64,000 nt of DNA from Cycas panzhihuaensis (GCA_023213395.1 CM041465.1:190285741-190349740), one strand, 5' to 3'. Counted from the stretch's first letter, positions 1 to 11,724 are shown. A program made the numbers and translations. The notes: generated from the letters alone by a model not told the origin.

Positions 1-1252
1 CTTCCCATCCACTCATTGATAGTGAGTGGTATAATGACATCGTGCAATACCTTATTCAGTAGCAGTATGGCTTTGAAGCCAATAACAAGGTTAGGTCTCA
101 CATCTAGACCACCACTAGGCAATACTTCCTCATGGATGAAGTATTGTACAAGAGATCCTTTGATGGGATCCTCCTCTGTTGCATTACTCCCAACAAAGTA
201 GACCAAATACTTCGTGAATTCCACCATGGCATTTGTGGGGGCCAGTCCATGGCCTAGAGGATCATTCGTATAGGCTACTATTGGCTGTCCCTCTTCAAGG
301 ATGCCCATGCATATGCCCTGAGATATTGGCGATGCCAAGAGCATGCCAACATCTCCCATGTGCCTTCTGAGGCTCCCATCCTATTATATCTCCATGGCCA
401 TTCACTTAATGGGGTTTAGACCTCATCGGGGCCATATCACTGCCTTCTTCATTGTAACACAAGTTCATCTTGACTGCCATGGAGTATTTCATTAAATGGG
501 TAGAAGCCATTCCTTTGATTACTACCCTTCGCAAGATGATAGCTACTTTCGTCTACCAACACATCATTTGCTACTTTGGGATTCCTGACATCTTGATTAC
601 TGACAACATAACCTCCTTTTGTAACAAGGAGATGGATGAACTTTGTGAGAAATTTAAAATCTCTCACAAAACCTCTTCTCCTTATTACCCCCAGGCAAAT
701 GGTCAAGTTGAATCGTTCAATAAAACTCTTATTAATATCTTTAAGAAAACAGTTGCTCAATCTTAGAGAGATTGGCACCTCTAGCTCCCTTCCACCTTAC
801 AGGCCTACCATATCTCTATCTGTGCTTCTACAGCAATGACTCCATTCTCTCTAGTTTACGGAACTAAGGTTATACTCCCATTGGAAGTGGAGATCCCCTC
901 TCTATGAGTTTTTCGTTGAGGTCTTATCAATGAGGAGTCTATCCGTCAGGCTTGCCTCTTATACCTCAAAGCCTTAGATAAGAGACATTTAGCCACTTAC
1001 CAGGCTAACCTTGCATCTAAATCCCACTCCCAAAGGACCTACGATAAACACCTTTGTTCCCGTCCTTTATATCCTAGGGACCATGTCTTCAAGATGGAAT
1101 ATCTTTATAACTGCTTGACCAAATTCAGACCCAAATGGGTGGGTCCCTTTATCGTTCTCGAGAGTCTCGATAACGACACCTATAGGATCACCAACTTGGA
1201 GGGTCTCAAATTTGAGAAAACTGTTAATGGGAAGTTCATCAAGAAATTCTAA
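1..1252 (+). pseudogene. Ty3/gypsy integrase, C-terminal part, decayed (K')
   Basis: Translation in shifting frames gives the integrase core and C-terminal domain. The first catalytic Asp is kept (GLDLIGAI, about 417-440), followed by YFIKWVEAIPLI near 485, the second Asp region LITDN near 590-605, and ANGQVESFNKTL with the catalytic Glu near 695-730. A C-terminal domain ends in KFIKKF and a TAA at 1250-1252. At least five in-frame stops and frameshifts break it. The matching domain in the relative runs 46060-47313. This copy keeps the first Asp, which the relative has lost. Confidence 0.85.
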
Positions 1253-2082
1253 TCATGATTTCTTCATTACCTTTTCCATGCTCTGAAATGAGCCTAAACT
1301 ACCATCCTAAGCTTGTCCCCATTCCTCCTAGCCACAGGTGAAATGACAGCTTAGGGTGGTCTCTCTCATTCCTTTTGGTTCCTCCTGTGGAACCCTTGTT
1401 CTCGTTTCCCTGGGAACCTTGTCCTCTTATTTGGGTAGCTACCAATTAGGATGATGCTTTGGAGTGTCGTCACCCCCTCCTATTGGCATTTCCTTTGTAT
1501 ATCCTACTATGCTCCCATGTGGACATGTGTGCCACCCTATCTCTTAGCCTCATATATATCTATCACCACTATTCATAGTGATCGTGTGTATCCTAGTTAG
1601 GAATATGACCCTGTATGAAAGGAAATGTGTATAGCTCAAACAAATATCATAACACAAAAATCATATAATGATCAGCTCAAAATACCATCAATCATATTCT
1701 TATGCATCTGTGCACCCTCACACACGTACATATATACAAACATATAAACAAAAACATGCATATCATCCATCACATATTATGATACACATCATCATACATC
1801 AAATGGGATCTCAATCACCCCATCTATATACATAAAAATAATCCTCATGTGTCATAGCATATAAATGGTATAGTACATCATCCGTGGGAAGCCAGTGTCC
1901 TTACAGGGAGGGTACAATCATGTGACTATATATGGTGACTCCCTCGAAGTCCATGCTTTCCCCTGTCTAAAATAAAAACTCCTACAAGCTACTCTACTGC
2001 TGCCCCGCCCCTAGGCCGTCATCTCTGGTCGATGTGATCCCTCTCTTGGGGACAACATTCCTCCTAGACTCCTCCTTAGTCT
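1253..2082. other. Spacer between integrase and antisense gene (K')
   Basis: No open frame of note. The first 200 bp match the same spacer of the relative at 47314-47520 (both have 'gaaatgagcctaaactacca'). From about 1620 to 1880 there is an AT-rich stretch full of catat/acac runs, also found in the relative at 47690-47870. It lies downstream of the antisense gene's stop on the minus strand, so it could hold that gene's 3' UTR and polyadenylation signals. That role is inference. Confidence 0.5.
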
Positions 2083-3917
2083 CTAGGAGCTCCCCGCCTC
2101 ACTCCCCTCATCTCGTAGCCTCCTCGGAGTCATCGCCACCGTGTGGGTATGTGTCCTGCTCCACGTCGACCTTAATGCCACCTCATCCACGAGTTGATCG
2201 TATCAAGCCTTAATATGATCTTGATCGCCCTCTGCATTGTAGAGCCTCTCCTCCATCCCTCTGAGAAGCTCCTCCATTATAGCTAGTCAGATGCAACCCT
2301 CTGCATCCCTTCTGGCTTCTCCCTGAGCCTCCAGTGCCTGTACCTGATTCTATAGGGCATCCCTCTAAGCTCGGGTAGTGTCTAGCTCTGCCTGCAGATG
2401 TCTTGTACGTGCCTCGTGCTCTCAGGACTCTTCAACCCATACATCTTTCACCTTCACTAGCGGGGCGAACGTTGCTATACAGGCACTTGCCAATATGGGC
2501 TCATCACCTGCTTAGATGAGAGGCTGCCCCTCTGTGTAGGCATGGGGGAACATCTCTGAGACTATTGCCTCAACCAATCTCTGGATATCTATTATAACTA
2601 CAAATCTAACACATCACATATTAGTATATGTCTATATGCATGCCAAATTAAAACCAAACTATATATGTACATCTAGTAATTAAATGACGACAGGAGAAGG
2701 TCATGTCTCACCTAGTGCAACTACCAGCTCCTCAACTTAGGTGACTACATCTACCCTAGCCAATCTACCAGTTGCAGGTACCTCCTCCTCATCTGGTACC
2801 TCCTCATCCACTGCCTCATCTACTGGGGTGTCCCTCCTCTCCTCAGCTGGTGCAACTGCCTCTCCAAATCTCCTGATGATTCGCAACCTACGGGCTTATG
2901 TCATTGGGCCCCTGCTCTCTTATGTGGCTCCTAATAGGCCCACCTCTTCTTCTGCAGTCATTGTTGAACCTGCCTCTCTGCCCGTGGTCCCTGATGGACC
3001 TGCCTCTCCTATAGCTCGTGATGGGCCAAACCCATCACCTCCCTCATCATCTCCTCAAGGCACTCATGCCCTGCCTACCTCATTATCATTGTCCCACCTC
3101 ACCGCTCTATATGGGTCTGCTATATAGTCTATCATGGTGAGGAGGTTAAGTGATGTGGCCTCCACCGAGCGACAGACATAAGCTTGGGCCTCGGTCCCCC
3201 TAAATCTAGTCTGCCATCGATGCACCATTAGGGCCCACTCTGAGATAAGGTATGGTCCCCCTTATCGGTGCCACTACTCTAAGGTGGTCACAAAACCAGC
3301 ATTGTAATAGGGTATTATATGATAATCCACACTTCCTTACTACCTGAATGTTGCCTAACTATGCAATGAGGTTCGCCACTATGAGGGTAGCCCAGTCTAA
3401 CCTCTCTCCTACCTCGCACCTGTGTACTGCATCCATCCAACCACCCGATATGTCCATATAGTTCTGTTTCTGGGATATCCTGAACAGAACGCATAATGGA
3501 ATCAACTTCCTCACATGAGGAATCCCTAACATCACCATGCTTTGGAGAGGTATCCCTCGTCTCTCCACCTATCCAAGCCCATGAAGAAAGTAGTGGCCTC
3601 TCTATGTGCTGCCTCATTGCTAGGCAATGCTCCTAGTTTTGCCAGTGTTGCCAGCCTCCCTATCGCCGATAACCCCAGTATCCTCCTAATATCGCTTGGT
3701 GCCAATGATACGTCCCTTACTTGGGGTAGATCGAAGACATACCTCTGTTTATCCCAATGGGACACTATATCCACCAGTAGCCTCTGATCTAATGTGTATT
3801 GAGGTGTCCATGTGATCTTCAGCAGGCCACACCTCGTTAGGATCTGCCTGTCCTCTTGAGTCATCATCTCAATGAAGTTTATCATGACCATACCTATATT
3901 CTCACAGTTCTCCACTA
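2083..3917 (-). pseudogene. Antisense gene of K': plant-mobile-domain-like plus coiled coil, one intron, decayed
   Basis: The minus strand encodes, in order: a region resembling the plant mobile domain (LLVDIVSHWDKQRYVFDLP, then RILGL, near 3690-3830); a second conserved block (FRISQKQNY, GGWMDAVHRCEVGER, LDWATLIVANL, near 3370-3500); an acidic Ser/Pro/Glu linker with ARRLRI near 2880; an intron at 2598-2711; and a heptad-rich C-terminus (EAIVSEMFPHAYTEGQPL, EHEARTRHLQAELDTTRA) ending at a TAG at 2083-2085. The same protein can be read from the relative at 48103-49871. This copy has several TGA/TAG stops, mostly at former CpG or CAG sites, and one frameshift near 3570. The exact start is not clear; the open part begins near 3915. 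Plant mobile domains occur in host MAIN-like proteins and in transposons. The role here is unknown. Confidence 0.72.
2598..2711 (-). other. GT-AG intron in the antisense gene (K')
   Basis: On the minus strand the exon ends ...gcactag and the intron starts gtgagacatg. It ends agatttgtag before ttataatag. It is 114 bp, AT- and T-rich, and splits a codon after its first base, exactly as the 101-bp intron of the relative (48588-48688) does. Joining the exons keeps one reading frame in both copies. Confidence 0.7.
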
Positions 3918-4073
3918 TGATTATGACCTACAAAATATCATGAAATAAGTGAAACCTCAACTCATGCTCATCCCTGCATCCTCTGGACTGTTCCTCGGCC
4001 TCAATCGATCAAGATTTGGGGACCCTCGGGCCCCCATCTTTATTTTTCATGAATCCTGCCTTTGCAACATACC

Positions 4074-4096
4074 AAACTCTCTGCATGCAGAGTTTA
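4074..4096. repeat. Imperfect palindrome upstream of the antisense gene (K')
   Basis: The sequence aaactct.ctgcatgcagagttta is self-complementary around tgcatgca, with a 2-nt bulge. It occupies the same place as the perfect 30-bp palindrome at 50021-50050 of the relative, although the central bases differ. Confidence 0.6.
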
Positions 4097-4133
4097 GCTT
4101 AATCCCGTAGCATGGGCCCAAGAAAGATCGCAT

Positions 4134-5133
4134 GATTCACAATCTTTGTCATGGTGCAAAAGTCACCCCCCTAAAAGGGGGGGTTTCTCACCCAAAAAAC
4201 CAAAAAAAAAAATTCAGAGTAGGCCAAAATGAGGCCCATTAGGACTAGGGCTACCTAACGTCCTGGTCCCACCTCTCTCTGTGTCCAGACTAGACTCCTA
4301 GAGATTATTTTTCACCCATATAGGGCCCGAAAAACTACATAAAAATAATAAAAAACATCAAACATTAAACTACAAGATGGGATATAGTTTCAATCATCTA
4401 CTCACTGGATCTGGTCGAGTGGTTGCCATCTCATCGCTCTAGTCTTAATGGTTATCTCTTGGCTTTGATCTAATAGTCAGATCTCTCTCCACGTGTCCTC
4501 GAAGTCAGGTGGAGCTCTGCTACGTAAGGAAAGGGCTCTGGATTTGTTCGAGAGCCCATGAAAATGAATCTCATTTTTATCAATTTTTCTTATATAAGTG
4601 GGGGCCCTGACAGGCACTTTCTCTATTTTCACTTTTGAAGTAGCCCTTGAGATCATTTCTCATCCCTGATCATCATTACCTTCTAGCCCTATTTCTTGTT
4701 GCACTTCCTTAGCCTTCATTTTGCTCATTCCTTCATGTGCATTAATGGTGCCTCGTCAAGGCCTTTTTTTTATAGGGCCCTTATGTCTCGTTTTATCTGT
4801 CACTCCTATGTATGCTCGAGTTTATACTTGTTTGGCTCATTTTGCCATCCTCGACTCATTTTCGTAGCTCGCTCCTGCCTCTGGGGTCTTTAAAGGGAAT
4901 GCTCCTTCTGTTTGAAGTCATGCTCGCTTTATTAAGCAACCTTTGGCATTGCAGGATGCTCTTTTGCCGCCTGTTCTCAACTAGTGCCTGGATAGCCTAC
5001 TCCTATCCTCAGGTAGCCTTATTGCTAGGCCCTCCTACACTTTGCAGCCATTTATTGCTTGCCATATGAGCCTCTTTTGCTCTGACTCTACTGTATATTT
5101 TTTTTGACTGAGACACTTTCTTTTCTCAATCAG
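4134..5133. other. Region between antisense gene and second RNase H, absent from K
   Basis: This kilobase has no counterpart in the relative, where a deletion joins 50093 to 50094. It holds a G/C hairpin (ccccct aaa aggggg) near 4177-4191, a TATA-like tatataag at about 4591-4598 on the plus strand, and a strong 3' splice-site-like sequence (pyrimidine tract 5116-5130, then cag 5131-5133) directly before the RNase H frame. Short open frames at 4696-5069 look like nothing known. Possible role as a divergent promoter with a leader intron is inference. Confidence 0.35.
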
Positions 5134-5554
5134 GACTCTACTCATCTTTACTGACAGTGGAAGCTGTAATAATCTTGATCCTTCTATTACTGCATGGATT
5201 CTCTGTGTTCCTTCCGGACATGATTTTCTTCACTCTGGGATCTTCTTCCTCGAGGCCACCAATAACGAAGCCGAGTACATGCCCGTTATCGAAGCCCTCA
5301 CTGATGCACTATGTTTCCATCATGGACCTATTATTCTTTTTTATGACTCCCAAGTGGTGGTGTCCCATCTCACCCAGGTTTACCAGGTGTGATGCCCATG
5401 CTTGAGAGTCCTTGCTTTAACCACTAGGTCTCTATTAGCTTGTTTTTAGTCTGTCGACATCTGACACATCCCTTGGGCCCTCAACACTGAAGTGGACAAC
5501 CTTGTTTGCCTCATCCTTGAGCATCAGCTTCCTCTTCTTGCTGACTGCCTTTGA
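5134..5554 (+). pseudogene. Second (archaeal-type) RNase H of K', nearly full length
   Basis: Translation from 5141 gives LIFTDSGSC with the first catalytic Asp, NNEAEY with the catalytic Glu, YDSQVVVSHL with the second Asp, and a degraded last motif (NTEVDNL) where the relative has NAEADSL. About 138 codons with three internal stops, ending at TGA 5552-5554. Extra RNase H domains of this type are known in Tat-lineage plant retrotransposons. The placement after the integrase and beyond an antisense gene is what the sequence shows. A candidate splice acceptor at 5131-5133 could place it on a spliced RNA. Confidence 0.75.
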
Positions 5555-5976
5555 GACTTGCCTGGTTGCCCTATCACCTGAGTCTCAGGTCATCTTGCAC
5601 CTCTTTTATGATCTATTTGTAACTTTGAAAGCTAGCCACTAATGAGGTTAAACTATGGTGACTATCAGGTTTGCTCATTTACCCTTCTTTCCTGATATCA
5701 TCATGTATTTCGCTTTGCACTCTTACGATGGGGGTAACTCCCTCATCCTTCTTAGCTTCTAGTCGATTCCCAGGTGGCACATAGGTAGCCCCTATGTTGT
5801 CTCCACCCCTGTCCTCATATCCATGCATTCCACCATGACACTCATTGGCACCCTTGACTCTCGTTATGATCATGATTTATATATATACATACACATATGC
5901 TACTGATAGTTTTGTTGCCATCATTCACCATAGCACCATGCTTCCGAGAAGTGAGGCTCTGCTGCCAAGAGGGCAG

Positions 5977-8746
5977 TGTTTCCTAACTACCTAGAATGGA
6001 TACGAATAGGTTGACTCAGGTAAGCACATATATGCTTCACCCTTTTCACTTTTACTAATTCTTTAAAAAGGTTGACAGAAGTATTGCCTCATTGTATTAC
6101 CGACTACTTCATTTGTATGATCGCCTTGCATCCATTACTTAATCATACTGTTTGTCATATTGTGAGCCTATGACGACCTGCGGGACCTACCTTTCCATAA
6201 GGTAGGCATCCCCATGGCACTCTGCAACCCTCTGCGCTATCTCCACATCACCTTAGGCCTCACTTGACCTCTATGAACCACTCATACCTTGACCTTGTAT
6301 TCCTATCACAACATTTATGGGAACTTTAGCCCTTGATGCCCCATTTGGTCTAGTTAATTTGCCTCTGAGACTGTCCCTAACCACCTGGATAGGAGGGCTA
6401 GCCCCTCCTAGGCCTGATACACCTCTTTTTTAGGCTCCTAGAACCTTGACCATTGCTATTCTAGCTTTTTGGTCTTGTACCACTGTAAACTTAACGGCAC
6501 CTTGAAGTTTACCGTGGTACAACTATTGTAACTTATTCTTTTAATCTACCATGGTAATTCTTAATTTTTTTACAGAATTTCCACATGGCCAAGTGCCCAT
6601 CTCAGCCGTATTTATGCCCTAAACACTCGATTAGGGTTGAGATGAGTATAAATCCTAAAAAGATCATCATTTCACATCTCTTGCCTCTGCTACTTCACAT
6701 TCTACTACTGTGTTTCTACTCTTTCCCTCCTCCCTTCTACAAGTGAACCTGTAACTCTCCATTTCCTGCTACTCTAACTTAGGACCTGCCTGCAACAACA
6801 CTATTCTGTGGTGGAAGACTCTCCTGCAAGCAATTTCAAGCAAGACTTTTGTGATTCTTCTCCAACTTCCCCCAACAAGTACCCTCTATAGCCTCTCTTA
6901 GGGAACCACCCTACAAACCCTGCAGGGCTTACTCTTTTTTGCTGGTTGTAGTGGTAAATCCACACTAAACTCAACCAAGTAGGTACCTTTGGTCTTATTT
7001 TCATAATTTTATATGTATGCCTTCCATTAGAACTTATTTCAAGGTGTGTTTTCCTTCTCTTTTTCCCTTTGGCTATAGTAAAAATCATCTTTCCTTGTGT
7101 TTGGTTTTAAACTCTCTGATTTCCACCCCATTTCTCTGCTAATTTTCTTCAAGAAAGTAGTAGAAGAAGGCTCACAAAGGCTGGGCAAAGGGAGTAAGGT
7201 GGAATCTGTACCACTCAGACCTACTCTCCAAGGGCAAACCCCTTCCCGTCTTTCTTCTCCTCCTTCTATGCTTTCCTTGGGTTAACTAGGAGAAGGTCGA
7301 GTCTTGGCTTGCACTGGATATTAGTGTATGCAGCCCTTGTTGCACTGATTCTAGGCATGCACACCCCAATTTTGGTCTCCTTTATGCCCTTAACTTTGCC
7401 TAGTATCCCTTAGGGTCTTTGGTAAGACTTCTGTAAGGGATCGCTATCTATAGTGGCTCTGTTACCTTGGCATCTCTCCAACATCTTGCTCCATACATTC
7501 TCACACTTGTTGGTTGTCTATAAGTTGTCACATAACCCTACCTTATTGTACTTGGAGGCTACGTGGAGAACTTTAGTGGAGGGTTTTTCCATCCTGAGGC
7601 TACCCTTTCCCTTTCTTGCTTGATGTGTATGGTTTTACTTTGAGGAAAGTGGAATTGCTTGCAGTAGTAGTTACTTTAATTTAGAATATAACATTTTAGC
7701 ATTTATGTTACATATATTTGTATACATATAGCCTTCTTGTAGCCCCTTCTTTAAAGGGAGAGACTCTTGTGTATGAAGATTTGGAGTAACATCTATGAAG
7801 GAGAAGGACGTCTAGTTCCGAGTAAGCCTTTACCCTCCTTTTCTCTTTCGCTTTGTTTGTTTTCCATATTTTTCCATTTCGCTTATCTCTTATAAGGGGA
7901 AGTTAAGGAAGCCCCTGTCTTCCACATCACCTTGGTCATGCACCAACCAATTGGTGAGAGGGCATACATTGCACACAAGAGAGGTCCTTCATCAACTATT
8001 ACACTTTCTAGGTACACTTCACCCATCTTTTCCATACCACCCCTTTTCCTTTTTACTATTATCTAAAATCCATTGTATTAGTTTAATAGATCACATAAAA
8101 GCAAAAGGGGAAATACAATAGCTATTTATATCTTTTCACATAAGAGTGTTGTACGATTGCTCCTTATAGGAAAAAGACATAGTAGGAAGTATATTCCTCC
8201 CCCTTTCTCCTATCCAGCCTAAAAATACCTATAGATGCATCTCATCTAGTTTGCTTGCTTGCTTGCATACAAGACCCTTATTCTTCTATTGTTCTCTTAT
8301 CCCTTGTTTATTGATAGAAAAGAAGAGAGTAGCTTTTAGCCCCTTTTTACTCCTTCCCTTAGTTATATTTGCCTAGACCAAGTAACCTAGGGAAGCCTAC
8401 CTATGTCCACCTTAGGCTCTTCGCCTATCCTCTTTATCTTATTTTCCTTCTTCATAGGAACCTCCCTATTGAGGATTCCTCTTCTTCCCTTTCAGCCATC
8501 CAAGGGTAGGAGGACCTTCCTCTTTGAGACCAGCTAGGAACCCCCTGCACGTGTCTTCCTTCTCGGATTGAAAGTTAGTCTGAGATAGTTAGGCGTCACT
8601 TGTGGGTCTCGAACTCACGCTCCAGTGCACAGACACCCTACATGGTGTTCCCTTTGCTTATAGGTTTTCATCCACACCCTCAACATCAGCTGTTAACCAT
8701 GTCCATTCCTATCAAGCATAGTGACCATCTCATAGATGCATATCCA
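5977..8746 (+). repeat. 3' LTR of K'
   Basis: It starts TGTTTCCTAACTACCTAGAATGGATACG, matching the LTR starts at 38711 and 50827, and follows a purine-rich ccaagagggcag. Collinear landmarks are gcctatgacgac (6168), cctaatcg-like tract near 6620, ggggaagttaaggaagcccc (7898), ataaaagcaaaaggggaaa (8094) and ccatccaagggtaggaggacc (8497). It is about 950 bp longer than its relatives; I cannot say which segments are extra. The end at 8746 is set by alignment. Confidence 0.75.
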
Positions 8747-8856
8747 CAGTGGATAGGCTACAACTCTAATGAAGCAACTTAAGAGTCTAAGGAGTTTATC
8801 AAAGCGCACCTGGATCTCACATACCTCGAGGACTCGGCATCTTAGGGGAGGGGACC
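8747..8856 (+). pseudogene. Chromodomain end of a chromovirus-type gypsy polyprotein, with polypurine tract
   Basis: The frame QWIGYNSNEAT(stop)ES, then LDLTYLEDSAS, matches the usual end of a plant chromovirus polyprotein (W.g...eaTWE ... LED). It is followed by the purine tract ttaggggaggggac at 8842-8855. The upstream part is missing because K' ends exactly at 8746, so K' appears to have inserted into this chromodomain. Too short to assign a lineage. Confidence 0.55.
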
Positions 8857-9247
8857 TATTACATAACTTATCCAACTAAGTTATATAAACCACTAGTATA
8901 CGGAGAGTTATCAACAAGCTATAAGATAAGGTTAATTATGGAACTTTGAGCATGTGACATCAAACTGGCCAATGGTATGCATGGCTACTACCGTTTAATA
9001 GAATATAAGGCCACTTAGGTTGTTAATAGGATTACATGTATAAGACCCTCTTTTGTCTATATAAGGGTTATAAATTATAAATGATGGTTATCTTGATAGA
9101 ACTTTTTATAAAGATTGTACGATGATTCTTTCTATTTTCGGTGATCATTTAGTGCTCTAGTATTCCTGTGAAACTCTTGCTTCATTTGTTTTCCCTATTA
9201 GATAAAATGATGTATTTGTGACTGTCATTTCTCTACTGTCTTAACAG
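8857..9247 (+). repeat. Probable LTR remnant of the chromovirus-type element
   Basis: It begins directly after the purine tract (tattacataac, perhaps from TGTTACATAAC). It has a TATA-like tctatataagggttataaa near 9055 and a possible end at cttaaca 9241-9247. No second copy is in the window, so both ends are tentative. Confidence 0.35.
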
Positions 9248-9269
9248 TGCTGGTGAGAAGAAACATCTC

Positions 9270-9317
9270 AGTTAATTAAGTGGCTCTTAGAATGTGATTA
9301 GATAACTAGGTAGTGAT

Positions 9318-9364
<47 letters not shown>

Positions 9365-9591
9365 TATACAGAGAGAGAGAGAGAGAGAGAGAGAGCAAGA
9401 TTTGGTATAATACAATTAGAGGTGATTATTTTCCACAAGTATATTGTGTTATGTATTTGTACATATTCTTTTATTTATTGTTCATTTGTATGTCTTTAAT
9501 TTCATAGTCTTGTTAGATCCTAGACTTGTGCATAAGTATTTAGTTCTTATACATGGTATTAGAGTATATTTTATTTGCCCATGTTATTTCA
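9270..9591 (+). repeat. Left LTR of D (5'-truncated)
   Basis: Similarity to the right copy starts near gttaattaagtggct and ends at ttatttca (9591). It contains (TA)n at 9319-9354, (GA)n at 9370-9395 and a primer-binding-like tggtattagag at 9554, 38 nt before the LTR end. Confidence 0.55.
9319..9395. repeat. Compound (TA)n / (GA)n microsatellite
   Basis: About 17 TA units, then a short tacacatatacatataca bridge, then about 12 GA units. It lies inside the left LTR of D where the right LTR has only (TA)n. Confidence 0.95.
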
Positions 9592-11473
9592 ATTGATATC
9601 AAAGCTTAGGATTTAGTTCTATAGTAAGCCTATGAAAGCTTTGGTATAAGCCTATTTTTGACCTTGAATTAGATTGTAAGAATATGAGTATATCCACTTA
9701 TCAAGGGTTTATTATAAGCTTATTTTGAGGATGCATATTTATGACCAATAAGGTAGGTTGCTTGTTTATTTAAAGGGTGAGGTTCTATTGTAGGTTGTAG
9801 ATGGTTTTGAATGGCAATTATACTAGGCACCTAGAAGCATATTCATGTCATAAGCCTAAAGCATGTTATTCCTTATGCAATATAAATCTAACTTAGAGCA
9901 TAGGTAATATAGTTATCTCAAATCTCACAAAGGTTTTCCACATGTTTAATTCATTATTGTGTTAGTTATTTACATGTTTTTACAATATGCATGTAGGTGT
10001 TACTCATGAGTCGAAGAGTAAGGATTCATATACAAGCTTGATCACCTAATGAAGTTAGTGTTGTGCTGGATTAGCTATGGTTTTTCCGTTTATCATGAGG
10101 TGGAACCATGATTGAAGAGGGTTTTATAGCATGTTAAGAGTAGCAGATAGTTTGTTAGCCCATGTAAAGAAAATTGGCATGTTTAGGGCTTGGTGTAGAT
10201 CTTGTTGATATATTAAGAACCTATGTATGAAAAGAAATAGTAAGCTACTTATATATATGAAATAAGAAGAAAGTTATTGGGGTGTGTTGGATACATCGCC
10301 GTATTAGTAAGTTAAAAGATTTAATGTTTGCCATTTGATGAAAAGAGTTACTATGTATTCTCTTTGTTTCCAGTCTGCAGTAGAAAAGAGGGTCTGAAGG
10401 GTTTTAAAAGTAGTACCAACATGAAAACTTTTGAGAATACCCCTACGCTTAAGCATTAAATGATAGAATTAAGTGATAAAAGGTAGACATGATGAAAATT
10501 TATCCCTTTGTAATTCTATTATATGGTTGGGAAACCTTGTTCTACATCAGGCACATTCTTAGTAGACTTAAAGAGAAATAAGAAGAATTAGACAATTTCC
10601 ATTATTATTTTCTCTACTTTGAGTAAGTTTTAGGTAAAACTAGTGTTGTTAGTACAAGTAAAATATTTGTTTTACCCTAAAAAGGTATTACAAATTATGA
10701 TTCAACTGAACATCAAAGTATATAAGCCATTTGATTGACCATAAACATGTGCAGGCCATGTGCATATTAAGCAAGCCATTGACATTTAATTTTTCTTATT
10801 CCAAAGTTTTAAAACTTTATTAAGTTATATTGCAATATTTTAAAGATATATTTGAAGTTTACAAGCCCCTTGGGAGGTCACACGAGATGTTTTAAACTAA
10901 CTAAAGGCCAACTCAAAAAAGATGTTTTTTTAATTTTTAAGTTTTTTCATCAAAAGTGTATATGTGCTTATGAAAATAGCTATAAATCTCTTATACGACA
11001 TCAAAATTGAGTGTCATTTGTTGTGTTACAAAGTTAACACATGAGATTTTCTTACAAGTGATTACACAATATGATTTGAGGATTTTTTAAGGCAATTATA
11101 ATTGTGTGAAGTTTAGACATTAAGTTAATAAGGTGTTAAAATAGAGACTAAGATTTTAGAAAGAGGTGTTTTATTATATGCTTATACTTAGATAACCATT
11201 TTCATATGTTTGTTTCATGGTGTAGTAGATGGGACTAAAGTTTTCTAGTAAAGTCTATCTCTTCGGGGTATATGAGAGCAAAAAACAAGCAAAATAGGAG
11301 TAGGTGAATGCTTCTTAGTAGGTAAATTTTGGTGATCTATCTACGAAAATGCCATTCTAGAGGACTAGCATGTACAACAACTAGTTACTCATGTTCTCTA
11401 GTAGATGTATAGCTTTTATATAGACCTAACATCAAAATTTAAAGTAGTTATATGACATGGTTTAATATTAAAG
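9592..11473 (+). other. Internal region of D, no genes seen
   Basis: AT-rich, stops in all frames, no domain recognised on either strand. The left end holds the primer-binding-like ttgatatcaaagctta. The right end, attaaagtggga (about 11465-11476), could be the remnant polypurine tract. Confidence 0.45.
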
Positions 11474-11634
11474 TGGGAATATTAGGTAGTGTTAACCTAT
11501 GTGAATATTTAATTGATGTAAATCAATGTATCCCTTTAATATATATTAGGAGATCATAGTGTGCATGCTTATTCATTATAATTATTCATTAATTAACTAC
11601 TTGGCTTGTAAAATATGATTAGATAACCAATTGG

Positions 11635-11724
<90 letters not shown>

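Larger units (their letters stand above)
1..8746 (+). mobile_element. K': 3' part of a decayed Tat-like Ty3/gypsy element
   Basis: The whole stretch is collinear with the 3' two-fifths of the better preserved element at 38711-52643. Both show the integrase end, a long spacer, an antisense gene, a second RNase H domain and a long LTR starting TGTTTCC. The 5' part lies outside the window. Nearly every CpG of the relative at 46-52 kb appears here as TpG or CpA, so this is an old, methylation-decayed copy. Its LTR is about 2.77 kb against 1.81 kb in the relative. The right boundary at tatcca, position 8746, is inferred by aligning the LTR end with the relative's end at 52643. Lineage (Tat/Ogre-like) is inferred from the extra RNase H and the antisense gene. 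Confidence 0.85.

Noticed and set aside
2741-3127. Plus-strand 128-codon Ser/Thr-rich frame in K'
   Set aside because: It is opposite the acidic linker of the antisense gene, whose minus-strand reading is conserved in K; the plus frame is not.
8250-8265. tgcttgcttgcttgc run as a telomere-like or satellite repeat
   Set aside because: Only four units of TTGC inside an LTR; not the plant telomere unit TTTAGGG.
9313-9507. Frame rich in IY and RE repeats
   Set aside because: Pure translation of the TA and GA microsatellites.
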